NCBI RefSeq assembly: GCF_036567765.1
Contig: NZ_DATCTU010000074.1
Location: 1-64,000, forward strand
Source of the DNA: Pseudobacteroides sp.
Lineage (GTDB): Bacteria; Bacillota; Clostridia; Acetivibrionales; DSM-2933
Direction of reading: 5' to 3'
Length of the DNA stretch: 64,000 bases
Each line of letters starts with the position of its first letter. Position 1 is the first letter of the stretch. A model generated the notes under the pieces. That model saw nothing but the letters and a program-made list of their open reading frames with translations. It ran no database searches and was not told the origin of the DNA. Both the position numbers and the translations under genes were made by a program. Below are positions 1 through 8,953 of this stretch, piece by piece.

Positions 1-115
1 GTACAATACCACATTAGTATAATTGTGGAAATTATAGCTGGAAATTTTAATAAAATTTTAACTGATTTGTGGGGGTGAAAAAGAAAATTTAACTCTCAAA
101 AGTCAGATAAATAAA

Positions 116-151
116 GCCCTCGGAGTTTCCGAGAGCATACCAATTAAATGC
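116..151 (+). promoter_or_regulatory. tandem hairpins in the 5' leader of the sedolisin gene
   Basis: Two adjacent hairpins are visible. The first has arms CTCGGA (119-124) and TCCGAG (128-133), extended by an outer GC/GC pair. The second has arms GCAT (135-138) and ATGC (148-151). An AGGAGGTG motif follows at 152-159, about 85 bases before the chosen start of the protease. No known riboswitch consensus was recognised. The hairpins may be a regulatory leader or an mRNA stabiliser. Confidence 0.35.
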
Positions 152-242
152 AGGAGGTGAAACCTATACAAAAGTAGTTTTAAAGCAATAGTTGATATTT
201 GATGCTGTAAAGAAAGTGTATGTTTCAAGGAGAAGTTTTTTA

Positions 243-1385
243 ATGAATAAGAAAGCGATTATTCTCGGTATAGTATTCCTATTGCTGACTTTTACCTGTT
301 TAGGAATAAATAGAGCTTTTAAAACTAATGGAAATGATAAAATAAAGCCATCTATAAGCACTAATATTTTTGATAAGAAAAAGTCCAGTTATGACTTACC
401 TGGCTATGAACCGTCTCAAATAAAAAAGGCGTATGGAATAAACAAAATCAGTGCAACAGGTAAAGGACAAAAAATTGGCATTATTGTTGCTTATGGGAAC
501 CCAACTATAGAAAAGGACCTTAGGGTATTTAATGATAGATTCAATCTAAAGTCAGGTGAGCTGCAAGTTTTTTATCCAGATGGAAAACCTGCAAAAACCG
601 ATGATAATTGGGTCCTTGAGACTTCCATGGATGTAGAGTGGACACATGCACTTGCTCCTAATGCCACCATATTGCTAGTTGTGGCAAAATCAGAGTCGAA
701 AGATGATCTTGCGAGTGCCGTAAACCATTCAGTTAAACAAGGTGCCCATATAGTTACCATGAGCTGGGGATGCAGCGAATTTTCTGATATGTATAAATAT
801 GATAGATGTTTCAAAGATCAGGAAACGGTTTATGTTGCATCTGCAGGAAATAATGGTGCCGATGTACAATGGCCTGCGGTATCGAAAAATGTTTTAGCTG
901 TGGGGGGAACCACTTTTTCATTGACTGCCCGCGGAAATTTAATAGAAGATGAAATTGCTTGGTCCGGTTCCGGCGGTGGGATAAGCAGCTTTGTGGGCCA
1001 GCCCGAATATCAGAAAAAGTATGGCATCAAATCATACAATTACAGAGCTGTTCCAGATGTATCATTTTTTGCTGACCCGGGCAAAGGGATATCTATCTAC
1101 TCAAGTAAAACCGGATGGACCACTTCATGCGGTACAAGCTTCGGAACCCAAGCTTGGGGTGCTTTTATTGCCCTTGTTAATCAAAATAGAAAAAAACCGA
1201 TATCAAAGCTGCAGGAAAAATTATATCAATTGGCTGATAGAAAAAAATATACCAAATACTTTAGAGATATTACTTTCGGTTCCAACGGTTTAGATGCTTT
1301 TAACAATGCAGATAGTCACTACGACTTTGTAACCGGTTTGGGAAGCCCTATAGCAGACAAGCTTTATTACAACTTAATAGATTGA
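243..1385 (+). CDS. secreted/membrane-anchored sedolisin (S53) serine-carboxyl protease
   Basis: This is a 380-residue S53 peptidase, expected to cleave proteins outside the cell. One hydrophobic segment (residues about 3-22) is a signal peptide or anchor. The E-x3-D pair of the sedolisin active site is seen in ETSMD (E126, D130), and the nucleophile Ser lies in CGTSFGTQ (S299). The C-terminal DITFGSNG and VTGLGSP segments match the calcium site of the family. The long N-terminal propeptide typical of sedolisins is nearly absent, so the enzyme may not need propeptide removal. The start at 243 is chosen because AAGGAGAAG lies seven bases upstream; an in-frame ATG at 192 has no such site. It appears to be a single-gene unit. 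The family call is firm; the substrate is unknown. Confidence 0.9.
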   Translation: MNKKAIILGIVFLLLTFTCLGINRAFKTNGNDKIKPSISTNIFDKKKSSYDLPGYEPSQIKKAYGINKISATGKGQKIGIIVAYGNPTIEKDLRVFNDRFNLKSGELQVFYPDGKPAKTDDNWVLETSMDVEWTHALAPNATILLVVAKSESKDDLASAVNHSVKQGAHIVTMSWGCSEFSDMYKYDRCFKDQETVYVASAGNNGADVQWPAVSKNVLAVGGTTFSLTARGNLIEDEIAWSGSGGGISSFVGQPEYQKKYGIKSYNYRAVPDVSFFADPGKGISIYSSKTGWTTSCGTSFGTQAWGAFIALVNQNRKKPISKLQEKLYQLADRKKYTKYFRDITFGSNGLDAFNNADSHYDFVTGLGSPIADKLYYNLID

Positions 1386-1480
1386 ATAATTGCAAACCTT
1401 GCATTATGCATATACTTTAAACTTCATTTGCCTTAAAGTTAAATACCCATAGATAATCAAAATATAGGAGGAATTTTATT

Positions 1481-2473
1481 ATGAAAAATAAGACAGGAAG
1501 AAAAATTGCAAGCTGGATGTTGGTATTTGGATTGGCCTTATCATTTAATGCAGGAGCACTTGCAGCAAAAACTAATACTGACGTAGAAAGATATAATCAA
1601 ATTGAAAAATTATTTGATGCCAAAGATAAGCTATTATTGGAAAAGAAGGTTGACAGCAAAAAAATCCAAAAGATTGAGAAAGATTTAGAGAGCCTTGGTG
1701 TTGAAAAACTTTCAACAAAGGATGTTTTAAAAAAGTTTAGCAAGAAAAAATCAAAAACCGGAGAAAGTATAATCACTCCTAATGTTGATGTTCCCCCCTC
1801 TACAAATGTAACCTGGTCTTCTTATAGAACCACATACAGCTATAACGGAAAAAGCTATGAGGTACAAAGATTAATTGCAGATGCAAATACCAAAGACTCA
1901 AATTTAAAGAATAACGGTTCAAGAGCTATTAGCACAAGTTACAAATGGCAAGCTGGACTAATGAACCTGATAAAAGTAACTGCAAGCGAAATTGGAGGAA
2001 ATATTCCTGTGGTTGGAACAGCCATGACTTTCTACGATGCTGTTGTAGGAACAATTTCATCTGTAGGCAGAACAACTGAAATCGACGGTGGAGATTGTGT
2101 TTACTCATGGTCTTCTGTAACTCGTGCTGTTTTTTCATACGTAAAACCAGTTGGGAAATCCGATGATTATCAGACAATGTCATACATTTCCACCAAATCT
2201 ACTGTAGCTACAGGATATCAGATTCCAACATTTACATATAAAACTTCAAGTGGAACCACTACCGTATCGCCTAAAATAATTCAAGGAAGCAAAACATTTA
2301 CAATTACACCATCGGGATATGACAGTACATATAATGCTGTTTATTCTTTCGTGAATTACCCATATGCACAAACAAGAGCTACAGTTGACTCCTTTAACTT
2401 AACCGGCTTGGATAATAAATCGGTTTCAACTGTCTATGTTGTTTCACCTGCGTTTCCAGCACATATACGTTAA
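1481..2473 (+). CDS. secreted protein of unknown function
   Basis: This 330-residue protein has a clear signal peptide (KNKTGRK, a hydrophobic core, then AGALAA at about residues 24-29). A charged, Lys/Glu-rich and probably helical segment follows (about 30-100). The rest is Ser/Thr/Tyr-rich and likely beta-structured. One Gly-rich hydrophobic stretch (about residues 168-190) could be membrane-active or a buried core. No catalytic motif, LPXTG or SLH anchor is visible. AGGAGG at 1466-1471 fixes the start. It sits downstream of the protease gene in the same direction with a 95-base gap, and a strong terminator follows. Being a substrate or partner of the protease is possible but unsupported. 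Confidence 0.85.
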   Translation: MKNKTGRKIASWMLVFGLALSFNAGALAAKTNTDVERYNQIEKLFDAKDKLLLEKKVDSKKIQKIEKDLESLGVEKLSTKDVLKKFSKKKSKTGESIITPNVDVPPSTNVTWSSYRTTYSYNGKSYEVQRLIADANTKDSNLKNNGSRAISTSYKWQAGLMNLIKVTASEIGGNIPVVGTAMTFYDAVVGTISSVGRTTEIDGGDCVYSWSSVTRAVFSYVKPVGKSDDYQTMSYISTKSTVATGYQIPTFTYKTSSGTTTVSPKIIQGSKTFTITPSGYDSTYNAVYSFVNYPYAQTRATVDSFNLTGLDNKSVSTVYVVSPAFPAHIR

Positions 2474-2553
2474 TTTAGATTCTCTATCTTACACTTCTAA
2501 ATATAATTCATAATAGTAAAGTTAAATATATAATAGAAATTTTCTATGACCTA

Positions 2554-2588
2554 GGGCTATTGGACATCCTCCAATAGCCTTTTGTTTT
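2554..2588 (+). terminator. Rho-independent terminator
   Basis: Arms GGCTATTGGA (2555-2564) and TCCAATAGCC (2570-2579) close a five-base loop and are followed by TTTTGTTTTATT. It ends the transcription unit of the secreted unknown protein. Confidence 0.88.
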
Positions 2589-2654
2589 ATTAAATGATAC
2601 AATTTAAATAAACTAGTAAACTAGTATGTAAGTAAAGTTTTGTTGAGGTGATTT

Positions 2655-3944
2655 ATGTTTAAAAGACAAAAAATTACTCTTGGTAATGGGTTAAGATTAT
2701 TGCTAGACCAGAGAGATTCCAGTCAATCAGTTTCTATTTGCTGCATGGTAGGTGCCGGAGCATTAAATGATCCGAAAGGGAAGGAAGGGATGGCACATGT
2801 TCTTGAGCATTATCTCTTTCGGGAACAGGATGAAGAAGACAGCAACTACCATTTCAAGAATATAGAAAAATACGGCGGTTCAATAAATGCTTTCACAGGT
2901 ATTGATAATACTGTTTTTGAAATTAATGTTCATAAGGAAGATGCTATTCAATCCATAGATGTTTTAGCAAAAATTCTATGTAACTTTAAAAAAAATGCAG
3001 ATGCATTAGAGATAGAAAAGGAAATTATTATAGCAGAAATGAATGATGTAGGAGAAGACGGCAAAAACTCTTTTCAATATATAAAATTTGAAATGTTGGG
3101 CGTTAAAGAAAGTTTAAATCATATTATAGGCAAAAAAAGCTCAATAAGGAAAATTACACTGGATGATTTGTTTGATTTCTATAACAATTATTACTGTACA
3201 GATAACATGGTGATCTCAATTGTTGGATGCTTTGATAAAGACATAGTAATAAAAGAAATAGAAGATAGATTTTCTATGTTAAAGAATACGTCTGTAAATC
3301 CCAAAATCCACAAAAGAGATTTTTTAAAAGAACAAGGACCAAAATTAAAATCATATCAAAACCCTTACAATGGAGGCATACTATTATGTATTCCTTGCTT
3401 TTCACTAATGACGGAAAAGCTAGAATGCTTAGAGCTTATGGCTGATATTTTTTCCGATGGTACTCACTCAAAATTGTTTGAACACCTGAGGGAAAAGCAG
3501 GGACTAATATATAGTCTATCAAATACATTAACATTATCCCACAATTTCGGGATGATGGATATTATAATCTCCCTTCGCCCTAATAAACTACACAAAATTC
3601 TTAAATCTCTAATAGAAATTTCAGCTCAACTCAGAAACGAGCATTATTCAGAAGAATTTTTACATCAGGAAAAAATGAGATTTATCAAAAAGCGGTTTTT
3701 AATGATGGAGAATAACGCATATGCCGCATACTGGTACAATGAAAGAGAGTTAATTCTTGATAAGAATTTTGCAGATGATTTGCAAGAGTGGGTAAGCAGG
3801 GTAAATAATATAACTTTAGAGGATATAAAGTTTGTTAGGGACCACCTGTTCAATTCAAAAAACTGGTTTTTGATATGCATTGGCAATTTATTTTTCCTTC
3901 ACAAATGGTTACTTACAGGTAAAATAAAGAAGATGTTAGCTTAA
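2655..3944 (+). CDS. M16-family zinc metallopeptidase (insulinase/processing-peptidase type)
   Basis: The protein has 429 residues, the usual size of single-subunit bacterial M16 peptidases. The inverted zinc motif HxxEH is present as HVLEH (residues 48-52). A downstream acidic helix (EIEKEIIIAEMND, about 114-126) carries the third metal ligand expected in the family. The C-terminal half has the second M16 fold, with the conserved-looking SKLFEHLREKQGLIYS stretch. No signal peptide is visible, so it is probably cytoplasmic. The start has GAGGTG a few bases upstream. It sits alone between a terminator and a decayed gene. M16 enzymes usually degrade peptides or process ribosomal precursor peptides, but no precursor gene was found next to it. 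Confidence 0.9.
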   Translation: MFKRQKITLGNGLRLLLDQRDSSQSVSICCMVGAGALNDPKGKEGMAHVLEHYLFREQDEEDSNYHFKNIEKYGGSINAFTGIDNTVFEINVHKEDAIQSIDVLAKILCNFKKNADALEIEKEIIIAEMNDVGEDGKNSFQYIKFEMLGVKESLNHIIGKKSSIRKITLDDLFDFYNNYYCTDNMVISIVGCFDKDIVIKEIEDRFSMLKNTSVNPKIHKRDFLKEQGPKLKSYQNPYNGGILLCIPCFSLMTEKLECLELMADIFSDGTHSKLFEHLREKQGLIYSLSNTLTLSHNFGMMDIIISLRPNKLHKILKSLIEISAQLRNEHYSEEFLHQEKMRFIKKRFLMMENNAYAAYWYNERELILDKNFADDLQEWVSRVNNITLEDIKFVRDHLFNSKNWFLICIGNLFFLHKWLLTGKIKKMLA

Positions 3945-4034
3945 CATGTTGCACCATTGGAGAGCCTTTTGATATTATCTTTATGTGTATAAAATATGCA
4001 TACAAAATATTTTTTTATTGTAAGTGGAGATTTT

Positions 4035-4524
4035 ATGAGAAGACAAATATTTTGCATGGTACTTTGTATTGTGCTTATGTCCATCAATTTTCCCAATCCT
4101 GCATATGCAGAAGTTCTGTTTATCCAGCAATAAATTATCTTACAGGCTTACACCCTAGTGATTTGGTTCATAGTATTTAAACCTTTGCTACTGGAACCAA
4201 ACTCACTGAAGCTGTAGCAGGAGACTTTGATGGAGATAAAATACCAGACATTGTTTTAGCAAATAGTACGTCAGATAGTATATGTTTTCTTAACAGAAGC
4301 ATTGGGCTCAAGATCAGATCATTGAATTAATTAAAAACAATATTATTTACGGATATCAGGACGGAACCTTTAAACGTGACAATAATATAACCAGGGCAGA
4401 ATTGTCCATAATTATTGCAAAAGCTTTAAAACCCAATCCATCAGAAGGCAGCACCAAATTTAAAGGCGATAAGGATATACCGAGCTGGGCAAAAGGATAT
4501 ATTAAAATCATTTTGTTCATTTGA
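4035..4524 (+). pseudogene. decayed cell-surface gene: signal peptide, FG-GAP/VCBS repeat, SLH fragment
   Basis: Three reading-frame fragments of one former exported protein are visible. The first (4035-4133, SD GGAGA) encodes a signal peptide ending PAYAE and then stops. The second, from about 4180, encodes an FG-GAP/VCBS calcium-binding repeat containing GDFDGDKIPDIVLAN. The third, from about 4300 to the TGA at 4522, encodes an SLH domain (HWAQDQIIELIKNNIIYGY, then ITRAELSIIIAKAL), cut off after GYIKI. The segments are in different frames, and the repeat joins the SLH part directly, so both frameshifts and an internal deletion are implied. The ancestor was probably an SLH-anchored surface protein. 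Confidence 0.75.
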
Positions 4525-4898
4525 AAATTTTCCTGTTGAGCTTGTTCAGGTGTCTGAAATTTACATCCTGGCCAAGCTCTTTTTTATGGTTTTATACTTA
4601 CAAAAAAATACGTTCAAAACATTAGCTTTATGTTTTACAATGATCATTTTACATTCTCAAATTCAGAGTTGGTATATTTTTTACATATTCTTGAATTCTA
4701 AGACTTAAAAACCAATTTAGCTATGTATAAATATAACGCGATCTTTAATTTATAATTGATTTTTACTATGGATATGTTCAAAGAATTTTTTATGTGAATA
4801 TAAGTTTTTGCTTGCTCAAAAGCAGAGACTTAGTAAATAAACTTTAAGTCAGTTCCCGCATGTTTTCACGGGAGTTAAATTGGACAATAGGGAGGTTG
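4525..4898. other. gene-poor stretch between the SLH pseudogene and the leader peptide
   Basis: No convincing gene is visible. A reverse-strand fragment at about 4516-4585 reads KKELGQDVNFRHLNKLNRK and could be the tail of a transposase that interrupted the SLH gene, but the match is only from memory. The rest is AT-rich. A hairpin with arms TCCCG (4854-4858) and CGGGA (4869-4873) lies about 25 bases before the leader ORF and may be part of its 5' leader. Confidence 0.5.
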
Positions 4899-4964
4899 AT
4901 GCAATATACGTATAAAGCCATCCAAATGTTTATTTTAGTTCATTGCAACATTTTAGGAGGATAA
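4899..4964 (+). CDS. 21-residue leader peptide coupled to the phosphodiester glycosidase gene
   Basis: A short ORF (MQYTYKAIQM..., 21 residues) starts at ATG 4899 behind a strong SD (AGGGAGG at 4889-4895). Its TAA stop (4962-4964) directly overlaps the end of the AGGAGG that serves the next gene, which starts at 4971. A ribosome finishing the leader would sit on the downstream SD, so translational coupling or attenuation is likely. The peptide shows no clear run of one amino acid that would mark a classic attenuator. Expression is inferred from the two well-placed SD sequences. Confidence 0.45.
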   Translation: MQYTYKAIQMFILVHCNILGG

Positions 4965-4970
4965 TCAAAA

Positions 4971-6149
4971 ATGAAAAAAAAGTTATCAAAAAAGGCTAAA
5001 ATAATTATTTCATCTGTAGGAGTATTTTTACTTATCATCGGAATAATCGCCTATTGGGCAGCAGACAGGTATTTAATTGAACATGTTGAAATAGATTTAA
5101 GCGAGATGAAAGTACCTGTTGCAAATGGAGATTTTACAGTGTCTCCAAGTGGAGATTTCCAGGCAACTCCGAGTGGAGAGCTTCAAGTAACTCCGAGCGG
5201 TACTATCCTGATAACTCCAAGCAGCACTCTTCAAGCAACAGCAAGCGGAAATCTTAAGGCAACTCCAAGTGTAACTCTTAAAACAACTCCGAGTAGTGCT
5301 GTTAAAGCGACTCCAAGCGGTATCATCAAAGCAACTCCAAAAGGAGACAATCCAGGCAAGAAACCTGAAACCCAACAGGCTGCCGGGCCTGAAAAATATA
5401 CTGCAACCGATACAAGCTACAAAAGCGACAGCAAGACTATCGATATCAAAAAAGCAGTCACAGGTAAGGATGACGACATAGTGACGTATTATGTGGCTGA
5501 TATAAAGCTTACTGACATTACCCAAATGAAGTCAGCTTTCGCCAAGAATAAATTTGGCAGAAATATAATCGAATATACTTCTGTTATTGCAAAAGAAAAT
5601 GATGCGATTCTTGCTATAAACGGTGACTATTATGGGTTTAGAAAAGACGGTATTGAGATTAGAAACGGTATGCTCTTCAGGAATGAACCTGCAAGAACAG
5701 GCCTTGCCTTTTACAGAGACGGAAGCATGAAGATTTATAACGAAAAACAAACTACAGGCGAAGAGCTACTTAAAAGCGGTGTCTGGCATACCATATCTTT
5801 CGGACCTGCCTTAGTGGCTGACGGTAAAATGGGTACAGATATTGCTAATTATGAGGTTGATACAAACTTTGGCAACCATCCTATACAGGGAGTTCATCCC
5901 AGAGCCGGAATCGGTATGATTGATAAAAACCATTTTGTATTTGTAGTTGTAGACGGCAGGAGCAAAGGCTACTCAAAGGGCATGGAACTGGAAGAGTTCG
6001 CTAATGTGTTTCTGGGCCTGGGCTGCAAAACTGCCTACAATTTAGACGGAGGTTATTCCGCAACAATGTATTTCATGGGTAATCGCGTCAACAAGCCGGG
6101 AGGCAAAGAAAAAGAACGCGGTACAAGCGACATTATTTATATTAAATAA
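4971..6149 (+). CDS. membrane-anchored phosphodiester glycosidase (NAGPA family)
   Basis: This 392-residue protein has an N-terminal transmembrane helix (about 11-31) and a repeat linker of ten-odd T-P-S-G units (about 46-125), probably crossing the cell wall. The C-terminal phosphodiester glycosidase domain (about 150-392) belongs to the family of the human uncovering enzyme, which hydrolyses GlcNAc-1-phosphodiesters; in bacteria it is tied to exopolysaccharide or teichoic-acid-like polymers. Conserved-looking stretches are AINGDYYGF, ISFGPALV, HPRAGIGMI, FVVVDGR and AYNLDGG. It is the first gene of a cluster with a GT2-GtrA fusion and a second copy of the same domain. AGGAGG upstream is shared with the leader peptide stop. 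Confidence 0.87.
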   Translation: MKKKLSKKAKIIISSVGVFLLIIGIIAYWAADRYLIEHVEIDLSEMKVPVANGDFTVSPSGDFQATPSGELQVTPSGTILITPSSTLQATASGNLKATPSVTLKTTPSSAVKATPSGIIKATPKGDNPGKKPETQQAAGPEKYTATDTSYKSDSKTIDIKKAVTGKDDDIVTYYVADIKLTDITQMKSAFAKNKFGRNIIEYTSVIAKENDAILAINGDYYGFRKDGIEIRNGMLFRNEPARTGLAFYRDGSMKIYNEKQTTGEELLKSGVWHTISFGPALVADGKMGTDIANYEVDTNFGNHPIQGVHPRAGIGMIDKNHFVFVVVDGRSKGYSKGMELEEFANVFLGLGCKTAYNLDGGYSATMYFMGNRVNKPGGKEKERGTSDIIYIK

Positions 6150-6190
6150 TAAATAATTATCATTATCAAATTTGTATGGAGGTGAAGACA

Positions 6191-7231
6191 ATGATTGTTT
6201 TAATCCCGGCATATGAGCCTACAGAGAAAATGTTGAAACTTGTTTTGGAGCTGAAAGAAAAAACGGATTGTAAGATTTTAATTGTAGATGACGGCAGCGG
6301 CGACAGCTATAGACAGCTTTTTGATAAAGCTGAAGAAAATGGATGCGTAGTACTGCATCATCCACTAAACAAAGGAAAGGGTGCTGCACTTAAAACAGGT
6401 TTTAGCTATATTCACTCAAATTGTGAAGCTGATAAGGTTGTATGTGCCGATTCGGACGGACAGCATCATGTGGACGACATTATTAATTTGGCTAATTCCA
6501 TTGATAACGACACGCCTGAAATGGTTTTGGGTGTAAGGCAATTTGAAGGCGACGTGCCATTTAAGAGTCGTTTTGGGAATAGTGTTTCTGCTTTTACTTT
6601 TAAGATGGCTACCGGCATAGTGCTCAATGATACGCAGACAGGACTCAGGGGTTACCCTTGTGAATTATTGCCTTGGTTGTGCTCGGTAAATGGCGAAAGG
6701 TTTGAGTATGAGCAGAATTTATTGCTTAAATCAAGAAAATCAGGCATATCCATCAAACAAGTTCCCATTGCCACAATTTATGACAATAATAACAAGGGGA
6801 CGCATTTTAGACCAATCCATGATTCTATCAGTGTTCTTTTACCGATATTGAAGTTTTGCAGCTCATCTATTTTATCGTTTTTAATTGACTTTGTTTTGTT
6901 AGTAATATTTAGGTCAATTACCGACACTCTGTTCTTTAGCGTTGTACCGGCAAGAATAATAAGTGCAACTTTTAACTATTCAGTAAATAAAATTTTTGTT
7001 TTCGATGCAAAAAATACATCCGATAAGCAGTCTGCACCTAAGTATTTCGGATTGGCACTTGTAATCATGCTTTTGAATTATTGCATGATGAAATTTTTCA
7101 TAGAAATAATCCATATGCCCCTTGTCCTGGCAAAGGTGCTGACGGAACTCACTCTTTTTACCATGAGTTATACTATACAAAAGCTTTTTGTCTTTAAAAA
7201 GGATAACGATATAACACTGACACCATCATAA
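6191..7231 (+). CDS. GT2 glycosyltransferase fused to a GtrA-like membrane domain
   Basis: The N-terminal half (residues 1-210) is a GT2 domain with VDDGSG at about 33-38 and DSDGQH at 88-93, as in dolichyl/undecaprenyl-phosphate sugar synthases. The C-terminal half (about 225-340) has about four hydrophobic helices, as in GtrA flippases. The likely job is to charge undecaprenyl phosphate with a sugar and move it across the membrane for surface glycosylation. The start at 6191 is chosen because GGAGGTG lies seven bases upstream; the ATG at 6176 lies just before that SD. The gene is flanked by two phosphodiester glycosidase genes, supporting a shared role in a surface polymer. Confidence 0.9.
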   Translation: MIVLIPAYEPTEKMLKLVLELKEKTDCKILIVDDGSGDSYRQLFDKAEENGCVVLHHPLNKGKGAALKTGFSYIHSNCEADKVVCADSDGQHHVDDIINLANSIDNDTPEMVLGVRQFEGDVPFKSRFGNSVSAFTFKMATGIVLNDTQTGLRGYPCELLPWLCSVNGERFEYEQNLLLKSRKSGISIKQVPIATIYDNNNKGTHFRPIHDSISVLLPILKFCSSSILSFLIDFVLLVIFRSITDTLFFSVVPARIISATFNYSVNKIFVFDAKNTSDKQSAPKYFGLALVIMLLNYCMMKFFIEIIHMPLVLAKVLTELTLFTMSYTIQKLFVFKKDNDITLTPS

Positions 7232-7313
7232 TCTGGATTAACCACTTTTTATGGATTAAAAGTTATATAAGAAAATATATAAATGAGAATTTTTAATGAG
7301 GGGGAGCGTACAA

Positions 7314-8909
7314 ATGTCAAACAGAAGAGTAAAAAAGGTAGCACCGGTTTTGGTCGTTATCCTTACCATGTTAATTGGTATTATGTGCCAACAGGTTAGT
7401 GCGGAAGGTGGTAATACCGTATCAGGTTATATTAAGCCTGCTCATGCAAATCAGACAGGTTCAGCATCTACCATGCTTTCCGGTTTTACCGTTGCTACTG
7501 ACGGATACGAATTTCCAGGCCTGACTGATTCAAAAGGATACTTTGAGATAAAGGATGTGATGAGCAGTGCTGCGGCCTATACTTTTACAATATCCAAGCC
7601 GGGATATTTGACAAGGGAGATATCCAACATACCGGTTACCAATAGTATTGTTTTATCGGCTGGAAATTTACCCATTGATATTTGGGCAGGAGACTTTAAT
7701 GGGGACCTTTCCATTAACATGCAAGATATAGCCCAACTTGCTAGGGCTTATAATACAACTAAGTCAGATACAAATTATAATCAGCTTTGTGACATAAACA
7801 GCGATAACTCTGTAAATATGCTTGACGTAGTCGGAGTGGCTAAAAACTTTAATAAAACAAGTTTAGACTATCCTAATGATATCACTTATAAGGTTGTACA
7901 GGTCTCAACACCAAGACCAACATATACAAATACTCCCAAACCTACCAATACACCTACTAATACCCCTACTAATACCCCTACTAATACCCCTACCAATACT
8001 CCTACTAATACCCCTACACCTACTCCTACTAATACTCCTACTAATACTCCTACTAATACCCCTACACCTACTCCAACCAGTACACCTACTAATACTCCTA
8101 CAAGTACTCCCACACCTACACCAACAAATACGCCTGTACCAAGCATTATGCTTGACGACATGAACTATGTAGGCCCCGATAAAAGCATACATATTAAAAA
8201 GTATGAACAAGGTACCGGGCAAGACTTGATTACATATTACGTTGCTGATATAAAAGTAAGCAAAGGATCCGATATAAAATCTGCATTTGCCAAAAACACA
8301 TTCGGAAGGAATATTACTGATACAACATCAAATATGGCTGAACAAAACAATGCACTTTTTGCCATTAACGGCTCGTACTATGGGTTTAGGACAGATGGCA
8401 TTGAAATTAGAAACGGAGTGTTGTACAGAGATGTTCCGTTCCGCACAGGTTTAGCTATCTATAATAACGGTACTATGGAATCATATACCGAAACCAGCAA
8501 TTCATCAGCGAATCTTTTGGCAAATGGGGTGTATCAAGCCATTTCGTTTGGTCCTGCACTTGTGAAGTCTGGAAATCTGCAGTCTCCTTTTGTAAATGTA
8601 GTAATTGATATCAACAGTTCCAGCCCGGCAGCAAGAAGACCAATAGAAGGTCCGAATCCCCGAACCGGAATCGGAATGATAGAACCAAATCACTTTGTCT
8701 TCATAGTAGTAGATGGAAGGAACCCTGGATATAGTAAAGGTGCCACATTGGATGAGTTTGCAAAAATGTTCTATGACTTAGGTTGCAAAGAAGCATTTAA
8801 TCTTGACGGAGGCGGATCATCAAATATGTACTTTAATGGTAATGTAATAAATAAACCGTCTCTTGGCGGCGAACGCAACATAAGTGATATATTATATATC
8901 ACAAAATAA
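7314..8909 (+). CDS. dockerin-bearing secreted phosphodiester glycosidase (NAGPA family)
   Basis: This 531-residue protein is a paralog of the 4971-6149 product. In order: signal peptide (about 1-31), a carboxypeptidase-regulatory-like beta domain (about 35-105), a two-repeat type I dockerin-like module (GDFNGDLSINMQDIAQLA and DINSDNSVNMLDVVGVA, about 126-185), a Thr/Pro linker of repeated TNTPT units (about 200-275) and the NAGPA domain (about 295-531). The dockerin is internal, which is unusual, since dockerins are usually C-terminal. The dockerin should bind a cohesin, so this enzyme may sit on the cellulosome or cell surface while its paralog is membrane-bound. The start at 7314 is chosen because GAGGGGGAG lies upstream; the ATG at 7296 overlaps that site. 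Confidence 0.9.
   Translation: MSNRRVKKVAPVLVVILTMLIGIMCQQVSAEGGNTVSGYIKPAHANQTGSASTMLSGFTVATDGYEFPGLTDSKGYFEIKDVMSSAAAYTFTISKPGYLTREISNIPVTNSIVLSAGNLPIDIWAGDFNGDLSINMQDIAQLARAYNTTKSDTNYNQLCDINSDNSVNMLDVVGVAKNFNKTSLDYPNDITYKVVQVSTPRPTYTNTPKPTNTPTNTPTNTPTNTPTNTPTNTPTPTPTNTPTNTPTNTPTPTPTSTPTNTPTSTPTPTPTNTPVPSIMLDDMNYVGPDKSIHIKKYEQGTGQDLITYYVADIKVSKGSDIKSAFAKNTFGRNITDTTSNMAEQNNALFAINGSYYGFRTDGIEIRNGVLYRDVPFRTGLAIYNNGTMESYTETSNSSANLLANGVYQAISFGPALVKSGNLQSPFVNVVIDINSSSPAARRPIEGPNPRTGIGMIEPNHFVFIVVDGRNPGYSKGATLDEFAKMFYDLGCKEAFNLDGGGSSNMYFNGNVINKPSLGGERNISDILYITK
7908..8140 (+). repeat. Thr/Pro-coding minisatellite (TNTPT/TPTP units)
   Basis: In-frame tandem 12-base units related to ACTAATACCCCT, mixed with ACACCTACT units, encode a TNTPTNTP linker between the dockerin and catalytic modules. 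The copies are nearly identical, so slippage could change linker length without breaking the frame. The long reverse-strand open frame of VGVLVGV type here is only its mirror. Confidence 0.85.
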
Positions 8910-8953
8910 TAGAGGTCAAAGACTCCATAGCCATAAAAAGGGGATAGTATTTA

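Noticed and set aside
1..242. Cyclic-di-GMP riboswitch before the sedolisin gene
   Set aside because: Hairpins are present but the conserved GEMM bases could not be found.
5097..5525. 142-codon reverse-strand frame over the TPSG repeats
   Set aside because: Shadow of a repetitive linker, no SD, Cys/Trp-rich nonsense composition.
7886..8222. Long reverse and forward shadow frames of VGVLVGV and IPLLIPL type
   Set aside because: They are the mirror images of the Thr/Pro repeat linker and have no ribosome binding sites.
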